Below, piece by piece: positions 1 to 9,025 of a DNA stretch of 64,000 nucleotides (positions are counted from its first letter, which is position 1; each line of letters begins with the position of its first letter). This DNA comes from JARRNE01 sp963824085 (lineage in GTDB: Bacteria; Pseudomonadota; Gammaproteobacteria; Chromatiales; Chromatiaceae). Location: NCBI GenBank assembly GCA_963824085.1, contig CAWGNT010000014.1, forward strand, positions 248,001 to 312,000. Reading direction: 5' to 3'. The position numbers were made by a program, and so were the translations under genes. The notes beneath the pieces are model-generated. The model was given only the letters and a program-made list of their open reading frames with translations, searched no databases and had not been told where the DNA came from.

Positions 1-1223
1 GGGGCTCCGTAATGCCCGTGAGGAAAGAAGTCAGGGCCGCCGAGGCCATGATGCCCGCGACCCGGGCCTTGTTCTCGGGCTTGGCGGTCTGGTAGATCGC
101 AAGCGCCGCGGCCGGCAGGCCGAACATCTTGAAGACGAAGCCGCCGCCGAGGATCGCCGCCTCGAAGTCCCCCGCGAAGAAGCGGCTCAGGACGCCGTGC
201 ACCGTCTCGCCCGTCTGGGGGTTGACGTAGGTGCCCACCTCGAAGAAGAAGGGCACGTTCCAGATATGGTGGAGGCCGAAGGGGAGCAGCATGCGCTCGA
301 CGACCCCGTAGATGGTCACCGCGGCCGCCGGGTTGCCGTAGGCCGCCCAGTCGCCGAAGTCGCGGATCGCGCCCCCGATGGGTGGCCAGACCACGGCGAG
401 GATCGCGGCCAGGCCGATCGCCGCGAAGGAGACCACAATCGGCACGAAGCGCTTGCCGGCGAAGAACCCCAGGTAGGGCGGCAGCGAGATCCGGTAGTAG
501 CGGTTGAAGAGCGCCGCGGCAACCAGGCCGATCAGGATGCCGCCGAAGACGCCCGTGTCGATGGACTCGATGCCGAAGATCTTCTTGATCTCGGCGCGGC
601 TCTGAGCGGCGGGGAAGGCCACGCGGCCCCCGTCGGCCGCGACGTAGAAGGCGATCGCGCCCTCCTGGCCAGCCCCCTCCTGGAGCTCGAACGGCACCGA
701 GATCTCCTTGCCCGCGGCGTTGGTGCAGGTGACCTGCTGGTTTTTCGTCTCGCTGATCCGGACCTTGCTCAGGGTGCGGCCCTGAGCGTCGAGACAGACG
801 AAGCGCTGACGGGTCGCGTCCTGCTCGACGTAGACACTGGCTTGGTCGCCGCCGTCCAGCTGCAGCGCCTGGACCGGGGCCATCCGGGAGATGACCAGAA
901 GCCCGATGACCCCGAGCGCGGCCACCAGCACGAAGTAGCCCACGGTCGCCGCCAGGGCTGCCACCCCGTCGTTGCCCGTGAATCCGAGCACGACGCCGAT
1001 GGCGAAGATCAGGGGCAGGATGGTGAAGACCGCGCCGCCGGCGGCCTTCATGATCTCCCCGATCTCGATCAGCCACGGTGCGAGGTCGTGGGCCCCGGCG
1101 ATGGAGCTGCCCACCCCGAGCAGGATGCCGGCAACCGGCAGCACCGACACCGGCAGCATCAGGGCCTTTCCGATCTTCTGCAGCGCCCCGAAGGAGCTGT
1201 TCCAGAGCGTATGGATCGACATA
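1..1223 (-). CDS. ptsG: PTS glucose-type EIIC permease (partial, runs off left edge)
   Basis: This is the membrane permease of a sugar PTS, which takes up sugar while phosphorylating it. Translation from ATG at 1223 (Shine-Dalgarno GGAGGAG just upstream) gives MSIHTLWNSSFGALQKIGKA, multiple hydrophobic segments, the segment YLGFFAGKRFVPI, the glucose-subfamily signature GLHHIWNVPF and the family motif GITEP at the window edge. The C-terminus, and any EIIB domain, lie outside. It is last in a leftward operon, 13 bp after the EIIA-HPr-EI fusion. An unusual hydrophilic insert of roughly 70 residues (about 600-860 on the plus strand) separates two membrane parts. The glucose rather than GlcNAc assignment is inferred from the HHIWNVPF motif and the neighbouring OprB porin. 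Confidence 0.88.
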
Positions 1224-1236
1224 ATCTCCTCCTGCG

Positions 1237-3765
1237 TCACAGATCGACCGGGACGAGGGCGCGCACGCCCGCCGCCGTGTCCTGGGCCAGCGCCTGCTGC
1301 GCGAGAGCCTTGCATTCATTCAGGGAGCGGGCGCGCACCTCTGCCTTCACCGCCGGGATCGCCGGGACGCTGACCGAGAGCTCGTCGACCCCGATCCCGA
1401 CCAGGATCGGCACCGCCTGGGGGTCGCTCGCGATGCCGCCGCAGACGCCGACCCAGCGGCCCTGGGCATGGGCGCCCTGGACTGTCTGCGCCATGAGCCG
1501 CAGCACCGCCGGGTTCATGGCGTCCGCCATGGGGGCAAGCTTCGGGTGCCCGCGGTCCATCGCCAGCGTGTACTGGGTCAGGTCGTTAGTGCCGATGGAG
1601 AAGAAGTCGACCTCGCGTGCGAACTGCTCAGCCATGACCGCGGTCGCCGGTACTTCCACCATGATGCCAACCTCCAGGGGCGCCGTGATGCCGGTCCTCG
1701 CGCGCTCCTCCTCCAGCACCCCCTTGGCCGAGCGGATCTCCTCCAGCATTGCGACCATCGGGAACATGACCCGCAGCCGGTTGCCCTGGGCCGCTCGGAG
1801 AATGGCGCGAAGCTGGGTGCGCAGGATCTCGGGCCGGTCGAGGCCGATGCGGATGCCGCGCACCCCGAGGAAGGGGTTCTCCTCCCTCGGCATGGGCAGA
1901 TAGGGCAGGGGCTTGTCGCCGCCCACGTCCAGGGTGCGGATGATCATGGGCCGCCCCTCCAGTGCTTTCGCGATGTCGCTATAGATTCGGTACTGCTCGT
2001 CCTCGCTTGGGGCGCTCCCCCGATCGAGATAGAGGAACTCCGAGCGCAGAAGGCCGACCCCCTCGCCGCCGAGCTCCACCGATCGGCGCGCGTCCTTCTC
2101 GCCGCCGATGTTCGCGACGACCTCGACCCGGTGGCCATCACGGGTCACGGCCGGCTCGTGGGCCGCCGCCAGGTCCGCCTCGTGCTTCGCGGCCATGCGC
2201 TGTTTCAGGGTGGCGATGCGCTCGACCTCCGCGGGGTCCGGGTTCAGCCGCAGCCGGCCCTGGGTGCCGTCGAGGATCACCGGGCTGCCGTTCGCCAGGT
2301 CCAGGGCGCGGGGCTCGATGCCGGCGACCGCCGGGATGTCCAGGGAGCGGGCGATGATGGCGACGTGGGAGGTGGCCCCGCCGCCGACCGTGCAGAACCC
2401 GAGCACTCGGGTGCGGTCGAGCTTGGCGGTATCCGAGGGTGTGAGCTCCTCGGCGACCAGGATGCTCTCGGGGGGTATCTCCGGCTCCTCCACGGGATGG
2501 CCCGTGATGATCGCGAGCACCCGCCGCCCCACGTCACGCAGGTCGTTCGCGCGCCCCGCGAGCAGGCTGTTGCGCAGCCCGGCGAGGCGCTCGGCGTGGG
2601 TCGTGTAGGCCCGCTGCCAGCCGAAGGCCGCGCTCTTACCCTTGGCAATCGCGCTCTCGGCGATGTCCATCAGGTCCGGGTCTTCGAGCAGCTCCTGGTG
2701 GGCGGCGAAGATCGCGGCCTTCGCCGGGTCCGCCTGGGACTGGAGCTGTGCCTGCAGGGCCTGGAGCTGGACCATCGCGAGATCGACGGCATCATCGAGA
2801 CGGCGGCGCTCCTTGTTGGGCTCCTCGCCGAGCTCCCGGACCGGGATCTCCTCGCGGCGGATCTGGAAGACCCTGCCCACCGCGAGCCCCGGCGAGGCCG
2901 AGACCCCGAGCAGCAGGTTCGGGTCGGTGGAGCGCGGACGCGGGGCCGGGGCGGCGTCCGCGCCGATCTCGGTCGTCGCGGGCGCGGGGGCCGGCCGCGC
3001 GCCCTCGTCGCCGAGACCTGATGCCAGCTCGGGGGTCAGCGCGGCGATGGCCTCCGCGGCGTCAGGTCCCTGGGCGACGAGCACGACCTTGTCCCCATAG
3101 CCGATCTCCAGACCCATCAGAGAGACCACGCTTTTTGCATTGGCCTGGTCCTCGCCGCGCTGCAGCAGGACCCTGGATTTGAAACGCTTGGCCAGGTTGG
3201 CGAGCACCGCCGCCGGGCGTGCGTGCAGCCCGGTCGCGTTCGGGATCACCACGGCCTCCGATGTGACGCGTTGGCCCTCCGTCGCCGCGGCCTCCGCGGC
3301 ACCCTCGGCGAGCTGCAGCCTGAGGCAAACGTCCTGGCCCGCGCGCACGCTGCCGGTACTGGGCTGAAATTCGGCGACCCGCTCGCCGTTGGTGATCACG
3401 ATCTGGGTCAGCAGGCTCTTGGCGTGGGTCGCCAGGAAGTCCGCATCGAAGGCGATCAGGGCGTCGCCGGCGACGACGTGTTGGCCTTCTTCCACGCGCG
3501 GCGTGAAGCCCTTTCCCTTCAATTCGACCGTGTCCAGTCCGATGTGCATCATTACCTCGATGCCCTCGGCGGTGGTCAGGGTCACGGCGTGGCCGGCGCG
3601 GTGCAGCTGGGTGACGGTGCCCTCGCAGGGTGCGGTCAGGAGCTGGCTCAAGGGGTCGATGGAGAGCCCATCCCCGACCATCTTCTGGGCGAACACGGGG
3701 TCGGGGACCTGCTCCAGCGGAAGGATGACGCCGTCCAGGGGCGCCCTGAGCTCGAGAACGGTCAT
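1237..3765 (-). CDS. Fused PTS phosphotransferase EIIA-HPr-EI
   Basis: This single cytoplasmic polypeptide carries the whole soluble phosphorelay from phosphoenolpyruvate to the EIIC/EIIB permease. The EIIA-Glc type domain is at residues 1-150, with the phosphorylatable His about residue 74 in VMMHIGLDTVELKGKGF. HPr is at about 165-250, with GLHARPA (His181). An Ala/Pro-rich linker runs about 255-283, and EI follows from about 285 to 842, with GGGATSHVAI (His467) and a C-terminal VGVCGG PEP-site segment. The length, 842 residues, is normal for this fusion. The ATG at 3765 has AGGAGG six bases upstream. It sits between an OprB porin (22 bp) and EIIC (13 bp), so the operon is a self-contained sugar PTS independent of general EI/HPr. 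No defect is seen. Confidence 0.93.
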   Translation of the reverse strand: MTVLELRAPLDGVILPLEQVPDPVFAQKMVGDGLSIDPLSQLLTAPCEGTVTQLHRAGHAVTLTTAEGIEVMMHIGLDTVELKGKGFTPRVEEGQHVVAGDALIAFDADFLATHAKSLLTQIVITNGERVAEFQPSTGSVRAGQDVCLRLQLAEGAAEAAATEGQRVTSEAVVIPNATGLHARPAAVLANLAKRFKSRVLLQRGEDQANAKSVVSLMGLEIGYGDKVVLVAQGPDAAEAIAALTPELASGLGDEGARPAPAPATTEIGADAAPAPRPRSTDPNLLLGVSASPGLAVGRVFQIRREEIPVRELGEEPNKERRRLDDAVDLAMVQLQALQAQLQSQADPAKAAIFAAHQELLEDPDLMDIAESAIAKGKSAAFGWQRAYTTHAERLAGLRNSLLAGRANDLRDVGRRVLAIITGHPVEEPEIPPESILVAEELTPSDTAKLDRTRVLGFCTVGGGATSHVAIIARSLDIPAVAGIEPRALDLANGSPVILDGTQGRLRLNPDPAEVERIATLKQRMAAKHEADLAAAHEPAVTRDGHRVEVVANIGGEKDARRSVELGGEGVGLLRSEFLYLDRGSAPSEDEQYRIYSDIAKALEGRPMIIRTLDVGGDKPLPYLPMPREENPFLGVRGIRIGLDRPEILRTQLRAILRAAQGNRLRVMFPMVAMLEEIRSAKGVLEEERARTGITAPLEVGIMVEVPATAVMAEQFAREVDFFSIGTNDLTQYTLAMDRGHPKLAPMADAMNPAVLRLMAQTVQGAHAQGRWVGVCGGIASDPQAVPILVGIGVDELSVSVPAIPAVKAEVRARSLNECKALAQQALAQDTAAGVRALVPVDL

Positions 3766-3787
3766 TTGCGACCTCCTGGGTGTCCGG

Positions 3788-5107
3788 TCAAAACTGGATG
3801 GAGAGCCTGGCGCCGATGGCGAGCGCGTTGTCGATATTCCCCGTCCCCGCCGGACGGATGACGTATTGAATGTCCGGCTGGATCCCGATTCCCCGGCCGA
3901 CGACGAACATGTGGTTCAGCTCCACCACGGCCTCGTAGCTCTTCGTCGGCAGACCCTGGGCCGAGAGGCCGTCGTTGTACTGGCCGCTGTACCAGCCGGT
4001 GGTGATGCCGAGGCCGGTGGTATCCTTCGGGCGCGAGCGGAACAGCCCCTCGTAGATCAGGCCGGCGTTGAAGTAGCTCGACATCTGGTTGGCCTTGTCC
4101 GTCAGGCTGAAGACCAGCGCACCGAAGGCGGAGAGGCCCCGGTGGCTGCCGGGTGCCTCCCGGTACAGCATCTGATCGGCCAGCAGCCAGATCATGCCGT
4201 TGCCCGTGACGGTGGCGTTGTCGGTCGCGCTGAGATCCTGGTAACGACCGGTGAGGTAGAAGCCGCCGAGCTTGTAGACGCCGGGCAGGGCCGTATCTGA
4301 GTTGCGGTTGACGTGATAGTGGATCTCCCCCGCCAGGGTCACGCCGTTGTTGCCGATGCCCCAGGAGGTGCCGTGCAGGTTGTGGCTCGGGCTGGCGGGG
4401 TCGCCGTCCTTGAGCTCCGGGTCACCGTCGTAGATCGCCGCCTGGACGGTCCAGGTCCGCGACGGAGTGTCGTAGCGCACGCGCCCGCCCCAGGTCGCCA
4501 ACGGATAGGCGGTGAAGGTGAAGGGATTCTGGAGGAAGACCGGCTTCGGGCTGCCGCAAAAGGAGTTGTTGACGAACTGGCAGTAGAGGTCCGAGCGCAG
4601 GAAGTCGTCGTTCGCGATGAGTCGCCCGTAGGCCAGGTCCAGCCGGTTATCGAGCAGCTTGGTGTTGAACTGCACGTTCGCCAGCTTGACGTTCTGACCG
4701 CCGTAGAGCTCTTGGACCGTGAAGGTGTTGCCACCCTCGGATGGGGCGATGAACTTTGAGGAGACGCTGGCGCCGTCGCGTTTCGACACCTTCATGAGCA
4801 GGGTGGTGTTGGGGATACCCATGAGGCGCTGCAGGTCGAACGTGAAGTCGAGCGCGATGTTGTCCGCATAGGTACCGCCCTCGATCTCTCCCCCGGACAC
4901 GTTGGCCATGGACTCCGTCGTGTAGTTCAGGTTGATGGTGACGCCCTGCTGCTTCCAGAGGTCGCGCACGCCCCCCCAGCTTCCGGTGAGGTAGTCGTCC
5001 GGGCGGAATTCGGTCGCCGAGGTGATTGGTCCGGCGAGCAAGAGGCCGAGGGCGCCGAGCGCCGGGACCATAGAGGAGACGCGACGCTTGTGGGTTCTAA
5101 CGGTCAT
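3788..5107 (-). CDS. OprB-family carbohydrate-selective porin
   Basis: An outer-membrane porin of the OprB/CarO type that admits sugars to the periplasm. From ATG at 5107 the protein starts with basic residues followed by a hydrophobic signal sequence ending near ATEFRPDDYLTGSWGG, the typical OprB N-terminus (Leu/Ser-Gly-x-Trp-Gly-Gly). The rest is rich in alternating beta-strand pattern and ends in aromatic Phe (ARLSIQF), the usual outer-membrane barrel C-terminus. The reading frame extends upstream to 5209, but the start at 5107 restores a proper signal peptide and has GGGAG about ten bases upstream. It is first in the operon with the PTS genes, which implies glucose or a related hexose as substrate. 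Confidence 0.9.
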   Translation of the reverse strand: MTVRTHKRRVSSMVPALGALGLLLAGPITSATEFRPDDYLTGSWGGVRDLWKQQGVTINLNYTTESMANVSGGEIEGGTYADNIALDFTFDLQRLMGIPNTTLLMKVSKRDGASVSSKFIAPSEGGNTFTVQELYGGQNVKLANVQFNTKLLDNRLDLAYGRLIANDDFLRSDLYCQFVNNSFCGSPKPVFLQNPFTFTAYPLATWGGRVRYDTPSRTWTVQAAIYDGDPELKDGDPASPSHNLHGTSWGIGNNGVTLAGEIHYHVNRNSDTALPGVYKLGGFYLTGRYQDLSATDNATVTGNGMIWLLADQMLYREAPGSHRGLSAFGALVFSLTDKANQMSSYFNAGLIYEGLFRSRPKDTTGLGITTGWYSGQYNDGLSAQGLPTKSYEAVVELNHMFVVGRGIGIQPDIQYVIRPAGTGNIDNALAIGARLSIQF

Positions 5108-5949
5108 GATCCAGACGCTCCCTAATGTTCTTTCTGTATCGGGAATCCGGGTAATGCTGACCCGCCGAGGCCGAGGGGACCGAGGAGGGATGCGGGCCAA
5201 CCCCCGCAAGATTACTCCCGCGCGGGCGGCTTCGCTATCAGGACCGGGACGCCTTATGCGGGAGCGTGCGTCCGCGTATGAGCGGAGCCGTGTCTGTTCC
5301 GCCTGGCGGAACCGAAGATAGCGGCCGGCTCGTCGACGGCGGATCGGGGCGATTCAAACGCCTGAAACGGACTTTGTCGGACCGAGGGCTGGACAGGTGC
5401 CGTGCAATGCCGACCGGGGTTCGCGGGGTACCGGATAGGGGAGTCAGGCCCTCATGTCGCCTGGCGTGCGGTCGGCCGTGCTGCCTCGTCAGTGTGATCG
5501 GGTCGGGCTGACGGGATTGCGCCCGCCACCAGCCCAGGGCAGGCCCCCGACAGTCCAGGGCCGGTGCACCCAGGATGGTCTCGAATTCATGAAATTCCCT
5601 CGGACCAGGCCTGGCACAGTCCCGGCGTGACTGCCAGGGTGCGGTCGAAGCGGTGGACAAGGGTCTCGCGCCGCTGGGCGAGAAGGCGGTCTTAGTCGGC
5701 GCCTCCGCCACTCCGCACCGAAGAGGAGGCAGGCGTGGGCGAGCCAGGAACTGCCCCCGAAGGCCGGGTAGCGAACGAAAGCATAGACCACCCCGCGTCC
5801 CGTCTCGGCCAACGGCAGCGCCTCGGGTCAACGCGCCGCACATCCGAGGCGCGCGCACAACGCCGCGACGTACTGCGCGAGCGCGGCAGCCGGCGGCGCG
5901 GCACCGGGGCGCGGCGGCGGGCCAGCGGCCAGACGCTGCGGGAGACCTC
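5108..5949. other. Long intergenic region, no supported gene
   Basis: I see no convincing coding region here. The open frames on both strands have no recognisable family. It must contain the promoter of the leftward porin-PTS operon, but I cannot single out an operator. Given the decay to its right it may hold further unrecognisable gene debris. Confidence 0.5.
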
Positions 5950-6094
5950 ATGAGCCATGGCAAGCTGCACTTGCCTGAAAAGATCTGTGCCACCTGCCGG
6001 CGGCCTTTGCGTGGCGGCGACGTTGGGCGCGCTGCTGGGATGCGGTACGCTACTGCTCCGATGCGTGCCGGAGAAGCCGGCGCGGGATTCGGTG
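5950..6094 (+). pseudogene. DUF2256 small zinc-ribbon protein, frameshifted
   Basis: The ATG at 5950 begins MSHGKLHLPEKICATCRRP, which matches the start of DUF2256 proteins (HLPEKxCxxCxRPF). The frame then goes wrong. Shifting by one base recovers AWRRRWARCWDAVRYCSDAC and then CRR, the conserved remainder with its second Cys pair, ending at the TGA at 6092. A single missing base in the Phe codon about 6007 explains this. The function of DUF2256 is unknown. From general knowledge such genes often accompany photolyase/cryptochrome genes, which fits the nearby LOV protein. Confidence 0.72.
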
Positions 6095-6168
6095 AACCGG
6101 CGGGCGACGCCCATCGAGGGGGTGCCACGGCTGTCCGCGCCGATCGAACCAACGGAGGACGTAAGACC

Positions 6169-6639
6169 TTGGTCAAGGCTCGGGCCGAGATCCTCATCCA
6201 AAGGCCGCTGGAGCTGGTCTATGGCTTCGTCACACGGGATGTCTTCGCAAACTATCCTCGCTGGTCTTCCGAGGTCAGACGCCTGGACGTGCTGACACCG
6301 GGTCCGGTCCGGGTGGGGAGCCGGGCCCGCCAGGTGCGCGTCGACCAGGGGCGCCAGAGCGAGTCCACCTTCCAGGTGACAACCCTAGAGGAGCCGCTTC
6401 AGCTGGACTTCGCCGAGGGCTCTAACCTGCTCCGGATCAGCTAGCGGCTCACCCCGGTGGGGGCGCATACCCGCCTCACCTTCGCTTTCGAGCTGACCCG
6501 CCTGGAGTTTTTCATGCGCCCCTTCGAGAAGCTGATCCTGGTCACGGTCCAAGACGGGGCCGAGCGGGTGGTCCGCAACACCAAGGGATTGGTGGAACGT
6601 GAGTCGGCACCCCCGAGCAACGCTGCCGAAGTACCTTGA
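6169..6639 (+). pseudogene. SRPBCC (START-like) family protein interrupted by TAG
   Basis: A TTG start at 6169 preceded by GGAGG gives a polyketide-cyclase/SRPBCC-like protein (VKARAEILIQRPLELVYGFV, then ANYPRWSSEV, then VGSRARQVR). A TAG at 6442-6444 interrupts it. The same frame continues beyond the stop with family-like sequence (VGAHTRLTFAFELTRLEFF, FEKLILVTV) to 6639. Together the halves make about 157 codons, the usual length for this fold, so one nonsense change has broken the gene. The ligand is unknown. It lies between DUF2256 and LOV genes. Confidence 0.68.
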
Positions 6640-6724
6640 CCGGCGCTGGCCGCCGTCGCGGCCACGCTACGCGTCTCAGCCACCATGCCGCCGCGGCGGC
6701 GAATCAATCGACAGGAGCACCCCC

Positions 6725-7186
6725 ATGGAGTTCATGGCCGAAAAAGACGAGGGCACCATCCCCTTCGTGCTCTCCCAGATCCTCGACACCTGCGTCAACG
6801 GCATCACCCTGTCCGACCCGGACCAGCCGGACAACCCCATCGTCTATGCCAACGAGGCATTCGAGCTCATCACCGGTTACAACCGCGAGGAGATCGTCGG
6901 CCAGAACTGCCGCTTCCTCCAGGGGACGGACCGGGACCAGCCGCAGATCGAGCGCATCCGCGAGGCCCTGCGTGACCAGAAACGGGTGACGGTCACCCTG
7001 CGCAACTATCGCAAGGACGGCACCCTGTTTTATAACCGTTTCTCCATACGCCCGCTGCTCGACCGCCAGGGGCGGCTGCTCTACTACCTGGGGATCCAGT
7101 ACGACGTGACGGACAAGGTCGAGGCAGAAGAGGAACTGCGCCGGCTCAACGCCAAGCTCAGAGCCATGGGGGAGCAGGTGGACTAG
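6725..7186 (+). CDS. Short LOV-domain (PAS) blue-light photosensor
   Basis: A 153-residue protein made almost entirely of one LOV/PAS domain. The segment GYNREEIVGQNCRFLQG holds the consensus GxNCRFLQ with Cys62, which forms the flavin adduct in LOV proteins, followed by Q/N-rich strand motifs (TLRNYRKDGTLFYNRFSIRP, YYLGIQYDVT). A short C-terminal helix (KVEAEEELRRLNAKL) follows, with no attached output domain, as in the short-LOV group. The ATG at 6725 has AGGAG upstream. The flanking genes on both sides are broken, so it is the only intact gene of this patch. Its partner is unknown. Flavin binding is inferred from the motif. Confidence 0.9.
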   Translation: MEFMAEKDEGTIPFVLSQILDTCVNGITLSDPDQPDNPIVYANEAFELITGYNREEIVGQNCRFLQGTDRDQPQIERIREALRDQKRVTVTLRNYRKDGTLFYNRFSIRPLLDRQGRLLYYLGIQYDVTDKVEAEEELRRLNAKLRAMGEQVD

Positions 7187-7266
7187 CGGGCTGCGCAGCG
7201 GGTGCATGCCCGGCACAAGCAACGATCGGTGTTCGGCTTCGGCGAATTGGGCTCTGCCGCCGCTTC

Positions 7267-7614
7267 ATGGCGCTGATCTGTGACCCGGACGTGGTGGCCA
7301 CGTAACGGGTCGTCATCGCGGAGGCCGCGGCTCACCCCCGCATCGCCGAGCTGTTTTTCGCGAGCGGTCCCGTTGCGACCACGACAGCCGTGTCCACCCT
7401 GCTGGCGTTACTGGTGTCGCCCGGGGATCTGCGTCCCCAAGACACCGTCTATGCGAGCTGGCAGCTCTTCAACATGTGCTTCGGCGACATCCACCTGCGC
7501 CTCCTGTTTGGGTTGATCCAGGCGGCGCCGACGGTGGAGTTGGACTCCCAGCTCGAGCGCGTGGTGGAAGACTTTCTGTTCCTTTACGGGACCGCGGACC
7601 GGGGCGGAGCCTGA
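7267..7614 (+). pseudogene. TetR/AcrR regulator C-terminal fragment with in-frame stop
   Basis: The frame reads MALICDPDVVAT, stop, RVVIAEAAAHPRIAELFF, then LLALLVSPGDL and a helical tail ending at 7614. This resembles the ligand-binding half of TetR/AcrR repressors (the pattern VIAEAxxxPxLxxLFxxxGP). No helix-turn-helix half is found upstream and a TAA interrupts the frame at 7303. It is therefore a decayed remnant just after the LOV gene. Confidence 0.6.
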
Positions 7615-7709
7615 CCGGACCAGGAAACTCTTCTCGGCTGCTGCCGGGGTCTCGTGACCGAGTACGGCGGGAATTCTGTGCCTCGACCTCTCGGCCCGTC
7701 CCCTGCCTG

Positions 7710-8291
7710 TCACCCCAGTGCGCGCAGCACCTGCTCGACCACCGCACGTACCCGTTGCGGCTCGGCGCCGGCAGCCAGGACGACCCGCAGCCCCGAGAGA
7801 CTGGTCACCAGGAAGGCGGCGAGCGTTGTGGGGTCTTGGTCAGGGGCCAGGTCACCACGATCCCGCGCGACCTCCAGGGCCTGGCGAAAGAGTGCCTCGA
7901 CCCGATCGAGGTGCTGACTGGCCCTCTCGCGCACCTGCGGATTGCGGCGGGCGACCTCGAGGACCGTGTTGATCAGAAAGCAGCTGCGCTTGGCCTCCGG
8001 CTCCAATGCCTCCACCGCAAGCCTCCGGAAGAAGGCCCGGATGCCAGCGAGCGGGGTATCGGCTGAGCCTAGCGCCTGGCGGATGCGCTCGACGCTTTGC
8101 GCCGTGTAGTGGTCCAACGCTGCCAGGAACAGCCCCTCCTTGGACTTGAAGGCCGCGTAGAGGCTGCCGGGCTTGAGCTCCGTCGTCTCCGTCAGGGTGG
8201 CCATGCTGGTGGCGCAATAGCCATCGTCCCAAAAGGCCTGCATGGCTCGGTCCAGGACCTCGTCGCGGTCGAATTCTGCCGGTCGCGCCAT
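7710..8291 (-). CDS. TetR/AcrR family transcriptional repressor
   Basis: An intact 193-residue regulator. The N-terminal helix-turn-helix is visible (MARPAEFDRDEVLDRAMQAF, then TSMATLTETTELKPGSLYAAF with the family's GSLYxxFxxKExL pattern), followed by an all-helical ligand domain. It is divergent from a peroxiredoxin-like gene that is now truncated. The 129-bp gap between them carries three TGA-N8-TCA type sites, so it probably repressed itself and that gene in response to a reactive or toxic compound. The inducer is unknown. Confidence 0.9.
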   Translation of the reverse strand: MARPAEFDRDEVLDRAMQAFWDDGYCATSMATLTETTELKPGSLYAAFKSKEGLFLAALDHYTAQSVERIRQALGSADTPLAGIRAFFRRLAVEALEPEAKRSCFLINTVLEVARRNPQVRERASQHLDRVEALFRQALEVARDRGDLAPDQDPTTLAAFLVTSLSGLRVVLAAGAEPQRVRAVVEQVLRALG

Positions 8292-8328
8292 CGTCGTCTC
8301 GCTGCGTGTGTGCTTCAGTGTAGCGTTT

Positions 8329-8398
8329 TTGAGCGATTATTCAAAATCGTTCTTGAATGTCCGATCAAGATTGGCTATGGTTCTTGAGCGATCATTCC
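8329..8398. promoter_or_regulatory. Putative TetR operators overlapping a promoter
   Basis: Three similar sites lie in the divergent gap: TTGAGCGATTATTCA at 8329-8343, TTGAATGTCCGATCAA at 8353-8368 (inside a perfect TCTTGA-N8-TCAAGA inverted repeat) and TTGAGCGATCATTCC at 8384-8398. All show TGA-N8-TCA or one mismatch. A rightward promoter TTGAAT (8353-8358), 17 bp spacer, TATGGT (8376-8381) coincides with the middle site. The role as repressor sites for the adjacent TetR protein is inferred. Confidence 0.55.
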
Positions 8399-8420
8399 AC
8401 AACCAATCGGAGAAACCGCA

Positions 8421-8699
8421 ATGGGCGTGCTACAAGAGACGATCGATACCTACAACTCGCAGAAGATCGAGCAAGTCCCGAGCGAGATCCTGGCGAACAT
8501 GGCTCGGGCAACGGCGGAGCTCAAGGCAACGGGCATCGAGGGTCGAGCGGTCCGCTCCGGCGATCGGATGCCGGATTTCGAGCTGCCGAACCAGCACGGA
8601 GAGCCGCGCCGATTCTCCGATGGATCTTCCAGACCGAGCATCGGCGTATTGGCGCATAACCATATGAATAAAAGAGGGAAATGGGAGGGAAGGACGTGA
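8421..8699 (+). pseudogene. Peroxiredoxin-like protein, 3'-truncated
   Basis: The first about 72 residues (MGVLQETIDTYNSQKIEQVP, then GDRMPDFELPNQHGEPRRFS) are the N-terminus of AhpC/TSA-type peroxiredoxin-like proteins. Translation after about 8640 is unrelated and stops at 8699. The catalytic Cys segment (FYRGxWCPYC) is missing. The truncation abuts the broken 3' end of a LysR gene on the other strand, so a deletion has removed both 3' ends. It was probably the target gene of the divergent TetR repressor. Confidence 0.78.
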
Positions 8700-8755
8700 G
8701 GCTTACTGCCTACAAAGCCTTGGCAGTTTGCCTGGGAAAGCGAATACCGAGCGCC

Positions 8756-9016
8756 TCCCCCGGGCAGGTCCCGCAATTCCCCCTCCAGGCGGAACATCTC
8801 GTCGGCGTAGGAGAAGACCATACGCCCCGTTTCCGTCGGTGCCAGGCCGCGTCCATCCTTGCTGAAGAGCTTGGCACCGACCTGACGCTCCAGCTCTGCC
8901 AGTTGCCCGCTGATAGTCTGGGGCGTCAAGTGCAGGATCTCCCCGGCGCGGCCGATGGAACCGTGGGTCGCGACCGCCCAGAAGTACCGCAGATGTTTCA
9001 GGTTCAGGTGAGCCAT
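8756..9016 (-). pseudogene. LysR-family regulator (NhaR-like), DNA-binding domain only
   Basis: The first 87 residues (MAHLNLKHLRYFWAVATHGS, TPQTISGQLAELE, GAKLFSKDGRGLAPTETG) are a LysR winged helix resembling NhaR. Past about 8756 the frame runs into unrelated sequence that is antisense to the truncated peroxiredoxin-like gene, and the effector-binding domain is absent. It starts 9 bp after the end of the universal stress gene on the same strand. A deletion endpoint between 8640 and 8756 explains the loss. Confidence 0.78.
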
Positions 9017-9025
9017 CGGCGCAGG

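Noticed and set aside
197..1903. 568-codon plus-strand frame antisense to the PTS genes
   Set aside because: Its composition is Arg/Asp/Gly/His-rich without family resemblance. The minus strand encodes clear EIIC and EIIA-HPr-EI, so this is a GC-driven shadow frame.
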